A DNA stretch of 64,000 nucleotides from Arachis hypogaea (Eukaryota; Streptophyta; Magnoliopsida; Fabales; Fabaceae), in the NCBI RefSeq assembly GCF_003086295.3, contig NC_092051.1, positions 72,355,772 through 72,419,771 of the forward strand, written 5' to 3'. Below, one piece after another: positions 46,622 to 58,787 of the stretch. The position numbers and the translations under genes were made by a program. The stretch's first letter is position 1; the number at the start of each line of letters is the position of its first letter. A model generated the notes under the pieces. That model was not told where the DNA came from. It saw nothing but the letters and a program-made list of their open reading frames with translations, and did no database searches.

Positions 46622-47690
46622 CTCTTCATATTCTTCAATTTTGATATACACCAATTCAAAATTTTCCCCTTGGTAGCTTTCTTCCGATTCGCTCTCTTTC
46701 CCATTGCTCACCAAGGGTATGGGAGTTTGTGCACATTCTTCTATAATTTCAACTTCATGTCCAATGGGAGAGGATTCACTTGTAGATAGAAATTCATCCA
46801 TGATTGAATCCATCTCTTGATAAACCTCTTTCAAGTCTCCCACTATGATATGCCTTGGAGGTTGCGCACCCTCCTCAACATCAATATCAAGCTTCTTGGA
46901 AGAGTGCTCTATGATGCTACATTCCCATGGACTTTCAACATCTCCCAAATCTTCAACCACTTCTTCCTTTTCTTCAACGGTCATAGGCTCCTCCAATTGT
47001 TCTAACACAAAGTGGCATCCCTCATTTTCCACCGGAATTTTCAATCTCTCCTTCACGCTATGCTCTTCAATTGATTCTTCACATGTGGCTATGCAAGCAC
47101 CTTGAGTGTTCAAGCATTGGTAGGATAAAGTATGCACTACCTTAGTCAAATTAGTCACAAACTCTAGGGTGTTCCTTTGCATATCCGCTTGTCCTTGAAG
47201 TAGCAAGGTGAGAGAATCATCTATTGGGGCTTGGGGTGGATAAGAGGGTTCATCATTTTGGAGAGAGGGTTCATAGTAGAAAGGTGGTTCTTCTTGGTAA
47301 GGGTATAAAGATGGTGTGCATTGAGGTGGTTCTTGGTAGTAGTCATGATATAATTGTGGTGGTTCTAAAGGTTCTTGCTCATAATGGTTATGAGAATATG
47401 GAATGGGTGATTGGTTATATGATGGATATGGGTCACAAGAAGGTGCTTGGTATGGAAAGGCTTGTAAGAACGGTTGAGGTTCATCTTGAGGATAAGAGTC
47501 ATAGGCATATGATGGGGTAGTTGATTTTCACATAAAGTTTCACTATAGCCATTGAATTGACATGCATTAGGATAGAAATTATACCTATACGCATCCGGAG
47601 GTTGTTGCCAATAGGAGTGATCAATTCCTTGAGGCTCCTCCCATCTTGAAGTGTTCCATCCTTGGTACATGTTGTCATTAAAGTCCACAT
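46622..47690 (-). pseudogene. Acidic passenger ORF of B, N-terminal part
   Basis: Begins near ATG 47688 (MDFNDNMYQGWNTSRWEEPQ). The first 240 codons are Tyr/Pro/Gln-rich with recurring YxxEPP units; a one-base frame change lies near 47500. From 47206 the frame has LLLQGQADMQRNTLEFVTNL and the acidic part with VVEDLGDVESPW, until element A cuts it at 46617. It occupies the gag position directly after the primer site and is the most complete N-terminus of this family in the window. Confidence 0.78.
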
Positions 47691-47885
47691 TTCCTACAAC
47701 ACAATTAGAACCAAACTCGTAGCCAAGTGAGAATTCATGGTGACAAGAGAAAATAAAAACAAAATCAAATAAGAAGAAAGGAAATTAAATCCTAAAACTA
47801 GCAAGAACTAACAAAGAGGCAAAAGGCAAACATATTCACAATATTCACATATATACAATAACCAATAAGACAACACTATTACAAC

Positions 47886-47903
47886 TCCCAGGCAACGACG
47901 CCA
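47886..47903 (-). promoter_or_regulatory. Primer-binding site of B
   Basis: The minus strand reads TGGCGTCGTTGCCTGGGA, two changes from the tRNA-Asp complement, 4 bases from the LTR. Confidence 0.85.
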
Positions 47904-47907
47904 TTTT

Positions 47908-49460
47908 TGATGATTGGACTTTTGATGGTTTAGAATTCACAAATGAATTCTCGTTGCAAGTATAGTTTCTAAACCAAACAATAGTCCTTTCATACAAAAA
48001 TTTGTTTGTCACAAGTAACAAACTCCTAAATTTATAAATCGAAGTATTGAACCTCGGGTCGTTCTCCCTAGGAATTACAATGAAGTGTCTTGTTATTCGT
48101 TATGAGATGTATTTTGGGGTTTTGGGGATAATAGGCAAGAAATATAAATGGCAAGGAAAATAAACTAACAACTAGAAAAGCCTTGGAAAAGGTTGGTGGT
48201 TAAGGATATCTATCCTAATCACTAACCACAACATGAGAATTGGCAAGGATTAATCCCACTAAGTTAACCCCTAACTAATAGTAGAGGAAAGTCAAGTGAG
48301 CTATATCAATCCAAGACCATAAGTCCTAGTTCTCCACCAAATCAATTAGTGAGATCTAGCGTTAATGGCCCCCAATTGTCAATTACTTGGACATTAGTAA
48401 CTCAAGAGTTCCTAAGTTACCTTCCCAAGCCAAGAGCACTAAAATCTACTCTAAAATCCAACCAAGAATTTTATCAAACACTTGGAAGGCATAAAAGGAA
48501 AGCATAGTAAAATGTGCAAGGAAAGTAAATTTACACTACTCAATTGCAAGAAATTAAACAACAACAAATCAAATGAACAATAAAGGAACATGAAAACATA
48601 AATTGCATTGAAATGAAAATAGAAGAAATAAAAGTGCATGAACATAAAAGTAGAGAATCACAAGAATGAAATACAAAATTAGAGAGAGGAGAAGAAGAGG
48701 AACTAGAAATTGCAAAGGAAAAGTAAATCAAAGCATGAATTAAATATAGATCTAACAAATTCTAATCTAGATCTAACCTACTCCTAATCCTAGAGAGAAG
48801 TGAGAGCTTCTCTCTCTAGAAACTAACTAGAGCATGTTAAAACTCAAATAAAAACTAAACTAACGACTAGGTGTCTCATCCCTCATCAATCCTTGGGTTA
48901 AATAGCATCAGAAATGAGTTGGATTGGGCCCACAAGGCTTTAGAATTCGCTGGACACGTATTGGTTTAAGTGGATCATATGGCAGCGACGATACATGCAC
49001 GTACAGTACACGTACGCATCACCATACGTGTAGCAACTATGGCAAATCTTATATTATTTTGAAGCCCCGGATGTTAGCTTTCCAACACAACTAGAACCGC
49101 ATCATTTGGATCTCTGTAGCTCAAGTTATGGTCGATTAAGTGAGAAGAGGTCGGCTTGATAGCTTTTGCGATTCCTTCATTTCTTCATGAGTTCTCCATT
49201 TTTACATGCTTTTCCTTCATTTCCTTGATCCAATCTTTGCCTCCTAAATCTGAAATCACTTAACAGACATATCAAGGCATCTAATGGAATCAAGGTGAAT
49301 TAGATTTAGCTATTTTAAGACCTAAAAACATGTTTTCACCCTTAAGCACAATTAAAGGAGAAGTTATAAAATTATGCTATTTCATTGGATAAATGTGGGT
49401 AAAAGGTTATAAAATCCTCTAAATTAAATACAAGATAAACGCTACAAATGGGGTTTATCA
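47908..49460 (-). mobile_element. 5' LTR of B
   Basis: 1553 bp, partner of 31606-33155. U3 box 49028-49100, words 48970-49025. Confidence 0.93.
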
Positions 49461-49465
49461 AAGAC

Positions 49466-51943
49466 CTCTAGCTCCTTGTTGTCCTTCATCTTCTCACCAT
49501 GAAATAGATTTAAGCGATGTCCATTGACCTTGATGAATTTGGAACTTGAAGGATGACTCAGGTGAAAGACTCCGTATGGCTCTGCCTTCTCTACTCTGTA
49601 GGGGCCCTCCCACCTTGATCTCAGCTTGCCTGGCATGAGCCTCAGCCTTGAATTGTAGAGGAGAAGGGCCTTCTCCAGGTCTGAAATGTCTTCTCTTGAT
49701 ATGCTTGTCATGCACAGCCTTCACCTTCTTTTTATATAGTCTGGAGTTGTCATATGCTTCGAGTCAAAAGGTCTCTAGTTCTGCCAGTTGCAGCTTCCTT
49801 TCAGCACCAGCCTTCTCAAATCCCATGTTGCATTCCCTTACTGCCCAAAAAGCCTTGTGTTCCACCTCCACTGGGAGGTGACAAGCTTTGCCATAAACCA
49901 GGCGGAATGGACTCATTCCGATGGGTGTCTTGTATGCTGTCCGATAAGGCCAAAGCGCATCTACAAGTCTGGTGCTCCAGTCCTTCTTATGAGGCTTGAC
50001 TATCTTTTTCAGTATGCACTTTATCTCTCTGTTAGACACCTCTGCTTGTCCATTGGTCTGGGGATGGTAAGCTGTTGCTACCTTGTGAACAATCCCATGC
50101 TTCTTCAGTAGTCCTGCTAATCTCCTATTACAAAAGTGAGTGCCTTGATCACTCACGATTGCTCGTGGTGATCCAAAGCGACAGATAGTATGACTTCTAA
50201 CAAAGGAGACAACAATGTTAGCATCATCAGTACGGGTAGGAATTGCTTCCACCCATTTAGAAACATAATCTACAGCTAACAATATATATAAGAAACCGCT
50301 AGAGTTTGGGAATGGACCCATGAAGTCAATGCCCCAAACATCAAAAATTTCACAGAACAGCATAAGCTGTTGGGGCATCGCATCCCTCTTGGATATATTA
50401 CCAACCCTTTAGCATGGGGAACAAAATTTATAGAAGGCAGTGGCATCCTTAAAAAGAGTGGGCCACCAGAATCCATAGTCTAAAATTTTCCTAGCTGTTC
50501 TTTGAGGACCAAAATGTCCACCACTCTCAGATGAGTGGCAGGCCTCTAAAATTGACTGGAATTCTGATTGAGGCACACACCTTCTAATTATCTGGTCAGC
50601 ACCAAACCTCTATAAATATGGGTCATCCCATATATAATATTTGGACTCGCTTTTCAGGTTGCCCTTTTGATGCTTAGTAAAATTGGGAGGGAAGGTATGA
50701 CTAACTAGATAATTAGCTATAGGTGAATACCAAGGAACTATTTCAGATATTGCATGCAAGCTGTCAAATGGAAAAGCATCATTGATAGGAGTGGAGTCAT
50801 CCTTAATGTGCTCAAGGCGACTCAAGTGGTCTGCCACTAAATTCTGGGAACCACTCCTATCCTTAATTTCTAAATCAAATTCTTACAGCAATAATATCCA
50901 ACGTATTAACATTGGTTTGGACTCTTTTTTATCTAATAAATATTTTAGAGCTGCATGGTCTGAGTATACTACCACTTTAGTACCAAGTAAATAGGCTCAG
51001 AATTTATCTAGAGCAAAAACAATAGCCAGAAGCTCTTTTTCACTGGTAGTATAATTAGACTGAGCAACGTCTAGGGTCTTAGAAGCATAAGCAATTACAA
51101 AAGGATCCTTACCTTCGCGCTGAGCCAGCGCCGCTCCTACTGTATGGTTGGAGGCATCACACATAATCTCAAATGGCTGGCTCCAATCTAGTCCCCTCAC
51201 AATCAGAGCTTGAGTCAAGGCGATCTTCAGCTTGTCAAACGCTTCTATGCAATCCTCACCCAGCTCGAATTCAACATCCTTCTGCAGCAGCCTAGATAAA
51301 GGCAATGCTACCTTACTGAAGTCCTTGATAAATCTCCGGTAGAAACCTGCATGACCAAGGAACGAACGGACTTCCCTCATGGAGGAGGGGTAAGGTATAC
51401 TAGAAATGACATCTACCTTTGCTGGATCTACAGCAATACCAGTATTAGAAACAACATGTCCTAGAACAATACCTTGTTTAACCATAAAGTGACATTTTTC
51501 AAAATTTAAAACAAGGTTTGAACTAACACACCTACCTAATACTCTAGCTAAACTATCCAAGCAAAGGTTAAATGAATCACCATATACGCTAAAGTCATCC
51601 ATGAAAACTTCCATACAGTTCTCAATAAGATCTGAGAAGATACTCATCATGCACCTTTGGAAAGTAGCCAATGCATTACAAAAGCCAAAAGGCATCCTAT
51701 TGTATGCATATGTTCCAAAGGGACATGTAAAAGTAGTCTTTTTCTGATCTTCAGGAGCTATATGAATTTGAAAATAGCCTATGTAACCATCTAAAAAGCA
51801 GTAGTGTGATTTACCTGACAGGCGATCAAGCATCTGATCGATGAATGGCAAGGGGTAGTGATCCTTGCAGGTAGCCTGGTTGAGGTGCCTGTAATCAATG
51901 CAAACTCTCCATTAATTCTGCACTCTAGTTGCTATGAGCTCTC
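49466..51943 (-). pseudogene. pol: RT-RNaseH-integrase of element P, truncated by R
   Basis: Athila-type pol on the minus strand, starting inside RT where the LTR of R cuts it (51943). RT: CIDYRHLNQATCKDH, catalytic FMDD at 51594-51605. RNase H: CDASNHTVGAALAQ near 51150. Integrase: C..C of the zinc finger near 50400, D-D-E in GIDFMG (50319-50336), VSDQGTHF (50135-50160) and [10 protein letters not shown] (50024-50055). Breaks: stops near 51912, 50994, 50885, 50608, 50390 and 49762 and a frameshift near 49700. Apart from the first, the stops are explained by single C-to-T or G-to-A changes. The reading continues as 49711-49442 and, beyond B, at 31605-31567. It differs clearly from the pol of Q (only about half of residues shared by eye in RT), so it is another subfamily. 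Confidence 0.93.
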
Positions 51944-53422
51944 TGACGATTGGATTTCTGCTAATTTAGAATTTCACAAATAAATTCCCGTTGTAAGTAT
52001 AGTTTCTAAACCAACAGAAAATCCTTTCGTGCAAAAGTTTTGGTTGTCACTTAAGCAAACCCAAAAAAATTAATAACCGAAGTATTTAAACCTCGGGTCA
52101 TCTTTCAAGGAATTACAGGGATGTATGATTTATTATTGGGTTATGGAAAAGGGTATAATTTTGGATTTTTGAAATAGGGAACAAGGAGAATAAATTAGCA
52201 ATAAAGTAAATTAATTACTAGAAAAACTCTTGGCAAGGTATGAGAACTGGAAATCTCATCCTAGTTATCCTTATCAGGTGTGATGAGAATTGTTATTACT
52301 CCCACTTAGGAAAGTCAAGTGGACTAATCAACTTGATTCCTCAAGTCCTAGTCAACTCCTATGGAAAGACTAGCTTTAGAGGGATCCAAATCAATCAGCA
52401 GTTTCCAATTTTCAATCAACAGCTGAGTTTGACAACTCAAGTGTCACCAATTACTCAACCAAAGCAAAGAGGGAAAAATCTAAATTATTTATATCATAAA
52501 TAGAAGAAAGCAATCATAAATCTGAAATACCTCAAATTGCATTAAATAGAATATTCAAATCTAACATGAAGAGTTCATAAGCCAATTTGGCTAAATAAAT
52601 AATTACTAAGTGAAATAGAGCAACTAAAGTAATAGAGTAAATAAAAGTAGAAGAGAAACTAAATTTAAAAGAACATAAAACCTGGAATGCAGAAGAAGTA
52701 AACCTAAAATTAAGAGAAATCCTAATTCTAAAACCTAAGAGAGAGGACAGAGCCTCTCTCTCTCTAGAAAACTACATCTAAAACCCTAAAATTGTGAATT
52801 ATGAATGTTGTATGAATTGTCTCTTGATTCCCCCATTCTCCAGCTTCTATTCTGTGTATCTGGGCTTAGATTTGGGCCGAAAAAGGGTCCAGAAATAGCT
52901 GGGGGCGACTTCTGCAATTTTCTGTACGTGGCGTTCGTCATGCGTGCGTGTGGGTCACGCGTGCGCGTCATTTGGAGATTTTCCTTGTCACGCGTACGCG
53001 TCAGTCATGCGTACGCGTTGCTTGCATTTTACTCTAGGCACGCGTCTGCGTCGTCTATGCGTGCGCGTCACTACCATTTTGCGCTAGGCACGCGTCGCGT
53101 CGTCCATGCGTGCGCATCGCTGCCACTTTCTTCAAAAACTCCATTTTGTGCTTTCCTTCCATTTTTGCGTGTTTCATTTTTGTCCTCTAAGCCATTCCTG
53201 CCCTATGAAGCCTGAAATTACTTAACACATAGATCACAACATCGAATGGTAATACAGGATAATTAAAATAATTATTTTTAAGGCATAGGAAACATGTTTT
53301 CACATATATCATAGAATAAGGAAGGAATTGTAAAACCATGCAAATATTATGAATAAGTAGGTGAAGAATTGATAAAAACACTCAATTAAGCACAAGATAA
53401 ATCATAAAATAGCGGTTTATCA
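51944..53422 (-). mobile_element. 3' LTR of element R
   Basis: 1479 bp, minus strand, TGATAAACCGCTATTTTATG to CAATCGTCA. ACGCGT words at 52925-53125. It closely resembles the LTR of C. The left flank is CTCTC (51939-51943); the other end of R is outside the window. It lacks the U3 box found in the B-type LTRs. Confidence 0.88.
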
Positions 53423-53460
53423 ACCTCCCCACACTTAAACAATAGCATGTCCTCATGCTA
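53423..53460 (-). promoter_or_regulatory. Polypurine region and RGGA hairpin of R
   Basis: Minus strand TTTAAGTGTGGGGAGGT before the LTR; upstream hairpin TAGCATG-AGGA-CATGCTA (53443-53460), 7-bp stem. Confidence 0.75.
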
Positions 53461-55123
53461 ATTTTAAGAGAAAAGAGTGAAGGTAGAATGGTGGAATCTT
53501 ATGCAATGCAATATATTCTAAATGCAAGCTACCTAAATAAATCATGCAATTCTAATTACTATCCACCTATATATGTAAAGCTTTCATGTGGTTAAATTGA
53601 TTCATATTTTCAAGGAATCATGTATGTACAACTAAGGCCAAACCATATTAAAATATATTCACAATTGAGTTGAGTTAAAAGATTTCACAAACTTGCAAGA
53701 CAATTAATAATTAAACATGGATATATAGAAATGAGCTATTGAACCCTCACTGGATTGTGTTTACTCTCTAATCACTCAGTGTTTGGGGTTAATCACTCTA
53801 TTCTTTTCTAGTCATGCTTTCTAAAACTTTGTTCTTCTTCTAACCAATCAACAAATATTTAATGTATACATGCAAACATCATGAGGTCTTTTGAGGTCAT
53901 ATATAAGGCTAAGTGAGTTATAAATTGAATCCTTGATTAGTCTAAGATCTCACCTAACATATACATACTCTATACAATTTTGAAATTATGCTTAGCTTCC
54001 CATAATTTTCCCACTTTCTTATCACATACTCATGCACCAAATTCTTTTTTATTTTACCCCATGTGCATTGATTTCTTTACTAAACTCATTATTGGGGTAA
54101 TTTTGTCCCCTTATTCATTTATTTATTAAAAAGGATTTTTTTAAATACAACATATCAATGCACATGGTATTTTAATTATTTTGGTTTCACATGAGCATGC
54201 TCCCAAATTTCAAATGATTTATAGAGTTAATACCTTCCTATCAACCCAAGTTCCCACATTTTTCCCATACTTAGTTGATACATAATCTCTATCTTAAGCT
54301 AACCAAAGATTCAATTTGGGATGTTTAATTTGTTTTTCTGCTTACGGCTAGTGATGTGGTTATAGAACAGAAGGGGATTAAAAAGGCTCAAGGGGCTAAC
54401 AAGGGTGACATAAAAGGGTAGGCTTATTTGGGATGAGTGAGTAAAAATAAATAATGGCCTCAATCATATGCAAGTATGTAAATACATTCTATATTGGACA
54501 TATAGACTAAAACAAAGTAAAGATTGCAAGCATAGAAAAGAAGGGCGAAATACACAGGAATGAAAATTATGGTTAAATGTAACCATGCAATTAAGCTCAA
54601 AAACTCACGGGTTGTGTGTTCATTGGCTCAAAAACCATACATCAGTTATGTATATCATGCAAGTAGAAATCAAGAGTTTCCATTCAACTCAATGTGAATC
54701 TTTGAATGGCTCTTATAAAAAATAAGTATTTTCCCGGAAATATGTTGTCAACTAACCAATATTTATTGCTAAAAACTAAAATTTCTAGTTTACTCTTTTT
54801 ATTTTCAATTAAACCAAATTATCATATGCTAAAAGGGTAAACTAAACTAATTAATCCATATTTTCTATATCACAACTAATAAGCTAAAAGTGCAAATTAA
54901 ACTAAATGTCTAAGATATATACACAACCCAAAGTGCAAAATGTAGACATAAAGTAGAAATAAACAGAAATACAGCAAAAGAAAATGCACAAGTACTGAAA
55001 GACAAATAAGATAAAATAAAATAAAAATACAGAAAATAAACAAAATAGGATAAAAAGAGTCTGAAAGTAGTTCACCAAAAATAAAGTTCGCCAGAGATGT
55101 CGACCTCCCCACACTTAAATAAT
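53461..55123 (-). other. Non-coding 3' region of R
   Basis: AT-rich, 1.66 kb, no gene. Homologous to 33200-34700 in B. A second polypurine-like motif (TTTAAGTGTGGGGAGGT) occurs at 55104-55120. Confidence 0.65.
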
Positions 55124-55141
55124 AGCATCGTCCTCGATGCT
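55124..55141 (-). promoter_or_regulatory. RGGA hairpin just after the env-position gene of R
   Basis: AGCATCG-AGGA-CGATGCT, a 7-bp stem starting four bases after the stop codon, followed by the polypurine-like motif. Confidence 0.7.
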
Positions 55142-55144
55142 CAA

Positions 55145-56442
55145 TCAAGCTGGGTGTGAAGAAGTGTCATCTCCAGAAGGATGTGCTGCTGGTGTCTCTG
55201 TGGGCTCTGGTAGTGATAGTTCCTGAGGCTCTGCCTGTATCGGTGCCTGTGAGTCTGATGGCTGTGTCAGCAGAGGCTCCTCATGCTGAGGCGTAGCCTG
55301 CTGGGATCCAGCCTGCTTAGCCTCGGCTCGTGCCTGCTCCTCCTGGTCATCCACCTCCTCCTCAGATGGCTCTGATGGTGTGTCAAGCTCGGAGGGGATG
55401 TCATGGTGGCCCGATCGGATCATCAACTTTAAATGCTCATAGCGTCGCTTTCTGCGACGCTCAGTCCTCTCATATTGCCGCTGGTTGCGGCGCTCCATCT
55501 GGTTGAGCCGCTCGAAAAGGCGGTGCACTAAGTGGTAAACGGGCTCGGAAGTAGGTGAGGGTGCTGTGGTGGTGGCTGGTGCAGCAGATACTGAAGGAGC
55601 AGCAGAAGATGTGGCTGCATCAGCGGAGGCAGTAAGAAAGGGAGGTCTGTAGCCCAAAGCCTAGAACTTTCTGCTATGTGGGATAATCTTCTTGCAGTCG
55701 GCGGCGGTTGGCTTCTCAACTGCAAGCTCCCAAGACACCTCAGCTTGGCGGCCCAGCTGAGTGATCAAATATGGGAAGGGTAGAGTGCCTCTGACATGGA
55801 CCCTGGCCATGTAGTACTGGATAAAGCAGGAAAGATATAGGTCCTTGCCCTCCATCACACACCAGATAAGAGTGATCATGGCGGCTGGCACCTCAGTCTC
55901 ATGAGTGCTCGGCATCACATAGTTGCTCAGAATTTGGTGCCATAGCTGAGCCTCTTCATTCAAATAGATAATCTTTATTCCCTTTGGGGCCACTGTTGAC
56001 TTGCCCATGACCCATGGGACAGTAGGATCAAGAGCTATAGTGTGCTTTATAGCGTCCCAATCAAACCTCATAAATCTCGTATCCTCCTCAGCCTGTTGAT
56101 AACCATCCGGCTGATCGGATTTAGGTAGGAGCTGAAGGATATCTTCGATTGCTTCCTCAGTAACCAGAATTTGCTTCCTTCTGAGCTGTACCGCATCCAG
56201 GGTCGTTTTGAAGTAGTCGCAGTAGAATTCTCTGACCCAGGATACATTTACCTCAGTCAAGTTCCTTTCCAGAAAGAACCAGCCTCGCTGTTTTATCTGT
56301 TCTGTAGTGTACTATTGTAGTTCGGCTAGAATTTTGAGGGTCTTTTCCAAGTATAGGTTCCTTGATGTTGCGAAGATCGAATACTTGAATTCACAGTATC
56401 GGTTGGCAAACTTGACTGGGTCTATGGTAGGCACTAGCTGAT
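55145..56442 (-). pseudogene. Env-position gene of R, main part
   Basis: Minus-strand frame from the insertion of L to TGA 55145. It has the family core (WVREFYCDYFKTTLDAVQLR, QILVTEEAIEDIL), a conserved middle with MVCVMEGKD-like WCVMEGKDLYLSCFIQYYMA, a Ser/Ala/Pro-rich linker, a basic coiled-coil-like part (RLNQMERRNQRQYERTERR) and an acidic Glu/Ser/Pro-rich end. TAG codons lie near 56312 and 55660, both compatible with C-to-T or G-to-A. The first 46 codons lie beyond L at 63039-63177. This is the longest version of the family here (about 480 codons). 'Putative plant transposon protein' is the usual label; its role is unknown. Confidence 0.8.
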
Positions 56443-58787
56443 TGATGTGTGGAAAATGATCCAACACAAAACTCACCGGCAAGTGTACCGGGTCGCATCA
56501 AGTAATAATAACTCACATGAGTAAGGTCGATCCCACAGGGATTGAAGGATTGAGCAATTTTAGTTTAGTGGTTGATTTAGTCAAGCGAATCAAGTATTGG
56601 TTGAGTGGTTTGTAATTGACAGAAACTAAATTGCTTGAAATGTAAAGGGGGAATGGGAAATTGCATTAAATTAAAGAGCAAAGGAAGTAAAGAAGCTGAA
56701 TCTTAAAGAACAAGTAAATGAAATTGCAGAAACTTAAATTGCAAGAAATGTAAAAGATTGAATTTTAAAGTGCAAGAAATGTAAATTGCTTGAATTATAA
56801 AAGGAATTGGGAATTGGGATTGCAGAATTTAAATGAGAACAAGTGAATTGCAATTAAACAGAAGAGTAGAAGGTGAATTGAAATAAAGTAGATCTAAACA
56901 AAAAAGTAGAAATGCTTGAGAAATTAAAACAGAAAATGACTTGTGCTTAAATTGCAGCAAATTAAAAGAAGTTGAAGATCTCAGGAGTGGAAGAGACTAG
57001 AAAACAAGTCTAGATCTCAAATCCTTCCTTGATCCAATAAGAACAATTGCAAAAGAAAATGAAAAGTAAATTGCAGAATTAAGGAGTATAGAGGCAATAA
57101 ACAGAATTGAAATTTAAGTTCTAGAATTATGCAGAAAATAAACAAAATCCAGGTGAGATTGAAACAGAAGTTCTTCAATTCTCCACCCAAGATCCAAAGC
57201 AAGAAAACTAAAGAGTGCTCAAGCAAGAATAAGGAAGAAGAGAGATCAATTCTCCTCCCCAATTCTCTAAGATCCAAATTCAAAATAAAAGCTCAAAATT
57301 ACAAAGATGGAAATTAAAAAGAAAGCCAAAAGTGAAAGTAAAAAAAATGCTAGATGTAAAAAGTCCTCTCTAAATCAAACTAACACCTACTTTTACACTT
57401 CCTAATTTAGATCTAAGAATTTGGGTGGGCTTTTAAATTTGGTGAAGAAATGAATTAAATTGGATTTTTAATGAATTTTGGCCCAATGTTGCACCTCCCA
57501 GGGACGGCTCAGTTGGAAAACCAAACTGAGCACCCCAATGTTGCTGTCAGTGTCCAATTTGGTGCGTCCAGCCTTGGTTGAGTTAATTTTCAATAGAACT
57601 CAGTTGAAAAATTGAACTGAGCTCTATGCTTGCCTTTGGTGTGTCAATGTTGTGCGCATCATGGCATCCTTGGCCGTGTCAATGTGCGCTTCTTGTTGCT
57701 CCTTGGCATGCCAAAGTGTGGGGAGATGGGGAGGAGTAGTGCTCAGTTGGAAAAACCAACTGAGCTCCCCATTGTAGCGTCCTCATGCTTCCAAGTTTGA
57801 ACCTTGGTGGAAGCAAACTAAAGCTAATTTCCTTGGAAGAGTGGAGAGTGAGGAGTGCTTGTACAAGGAAGCTCCAGGTTCGAGCCTTGTTGAGTGAAAT
57901 GTTGTACCCATTTTTATTTCAAGGAGTAGCGCTCCTTCCTTGCAAGTGAGAGGCTCCCACTTCGATTCCCAGTGAATGCAATTTGTGGAGCCAATTTTCC
58001 TTATGCCTAGCAAAATAATGTAGCGCCCTTGCCTCCTTGGAGTAGCGCCTTCTTGTCATCCTTTAGGTGCAAGGTTCAAGTCTTGGTGAATGCTTTTTGG
58101 CAAATTTTTGGCTTATTTTCCTTGCAAGCTTGGTAGCATGAGGTTCCTTGTTCGAACCTTGTGGAAGGCTTTTTGGCCCATTTTTTCCTTGTTTTCCTTG
58201 CAAGGAGCGTTCCTTGTCTCCCTTGGATCATTGGTTCGAAACTTGGTGGCTTCATACATGGAAATTTTGCTTTGAATTAATTCTTGAAGGAGCCCGATAA
58301 AGCTCACTTAGTGAACTGAGCCTTATGTTGTTTCCTTGCTTTCTTCAGCACTCAGTTAACTAATTGAACTGTGCTTGGTGCCTTGTTCTCTCCCATTTTT
58401 CCTTGTGAAGCTCAGTTTGCTTTCTCAACTTAGCTTTTCTTCTTCCTCAATGTTGCCACGCTTTTTCTTCCCTTGGGCACATTTTTTGCTTCCTTTGGAC
58501 ACGTTCCTTATGCCACGCTTTTCTTATTTTCTTCTTTCTTCACCTACAAGTAATCAAAACAACCAATCAAAGTATCACCAAATTCACAGGGTTTATAAAT
58601 CAATTATTTATCCATTAAATTTAGCTTAAACCTCATGATTTTGTATCAATTAAAGGGTGGTTGGTTGATTCAAAGAAACCATACAATTCCACTCCAAATT
58701 AATTACTTACAATGCAAGAAAGTGCATAAATCCTATTAAAAACAAAGAAAAAGACTAGTTAAACTAGGCTAAGATGACTTGTCATCA
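56443..58787 (-). mobile_element. 3' LTR of L
   Basis: 2345 bp, minus strand, TGATGACAAGTCATCTTAGC to CCACACATCA. It has CTCAGTT..AACTGAG inverted-repeat words at 57505-58380. The TATA position (57388-57400) reads GTGTAAAAGTAGG, a damaged box compared with the other LTR. Confidence 0.93.

Larger units (their letters stand above)
31606..49460 (-). mobile_element. Complete LTR element B, split by element A; target duplication AAGAC
   Basis: Both LTRs (3' 31606-33155, 5' 47908-49460) are present and AAGAC flanks the element (31601-31605, 49461-49465). Minus the A insertion it is about 8.0 kb. It has a primer site, the acidic passenger ORF, post-ORF hairpin, palindromic spacer and polypurine region, but no gag or pol of its own, so it is non-autonomous. 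It is inserted in the C-terminal end of the pol of P. Confidence 0.95.
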
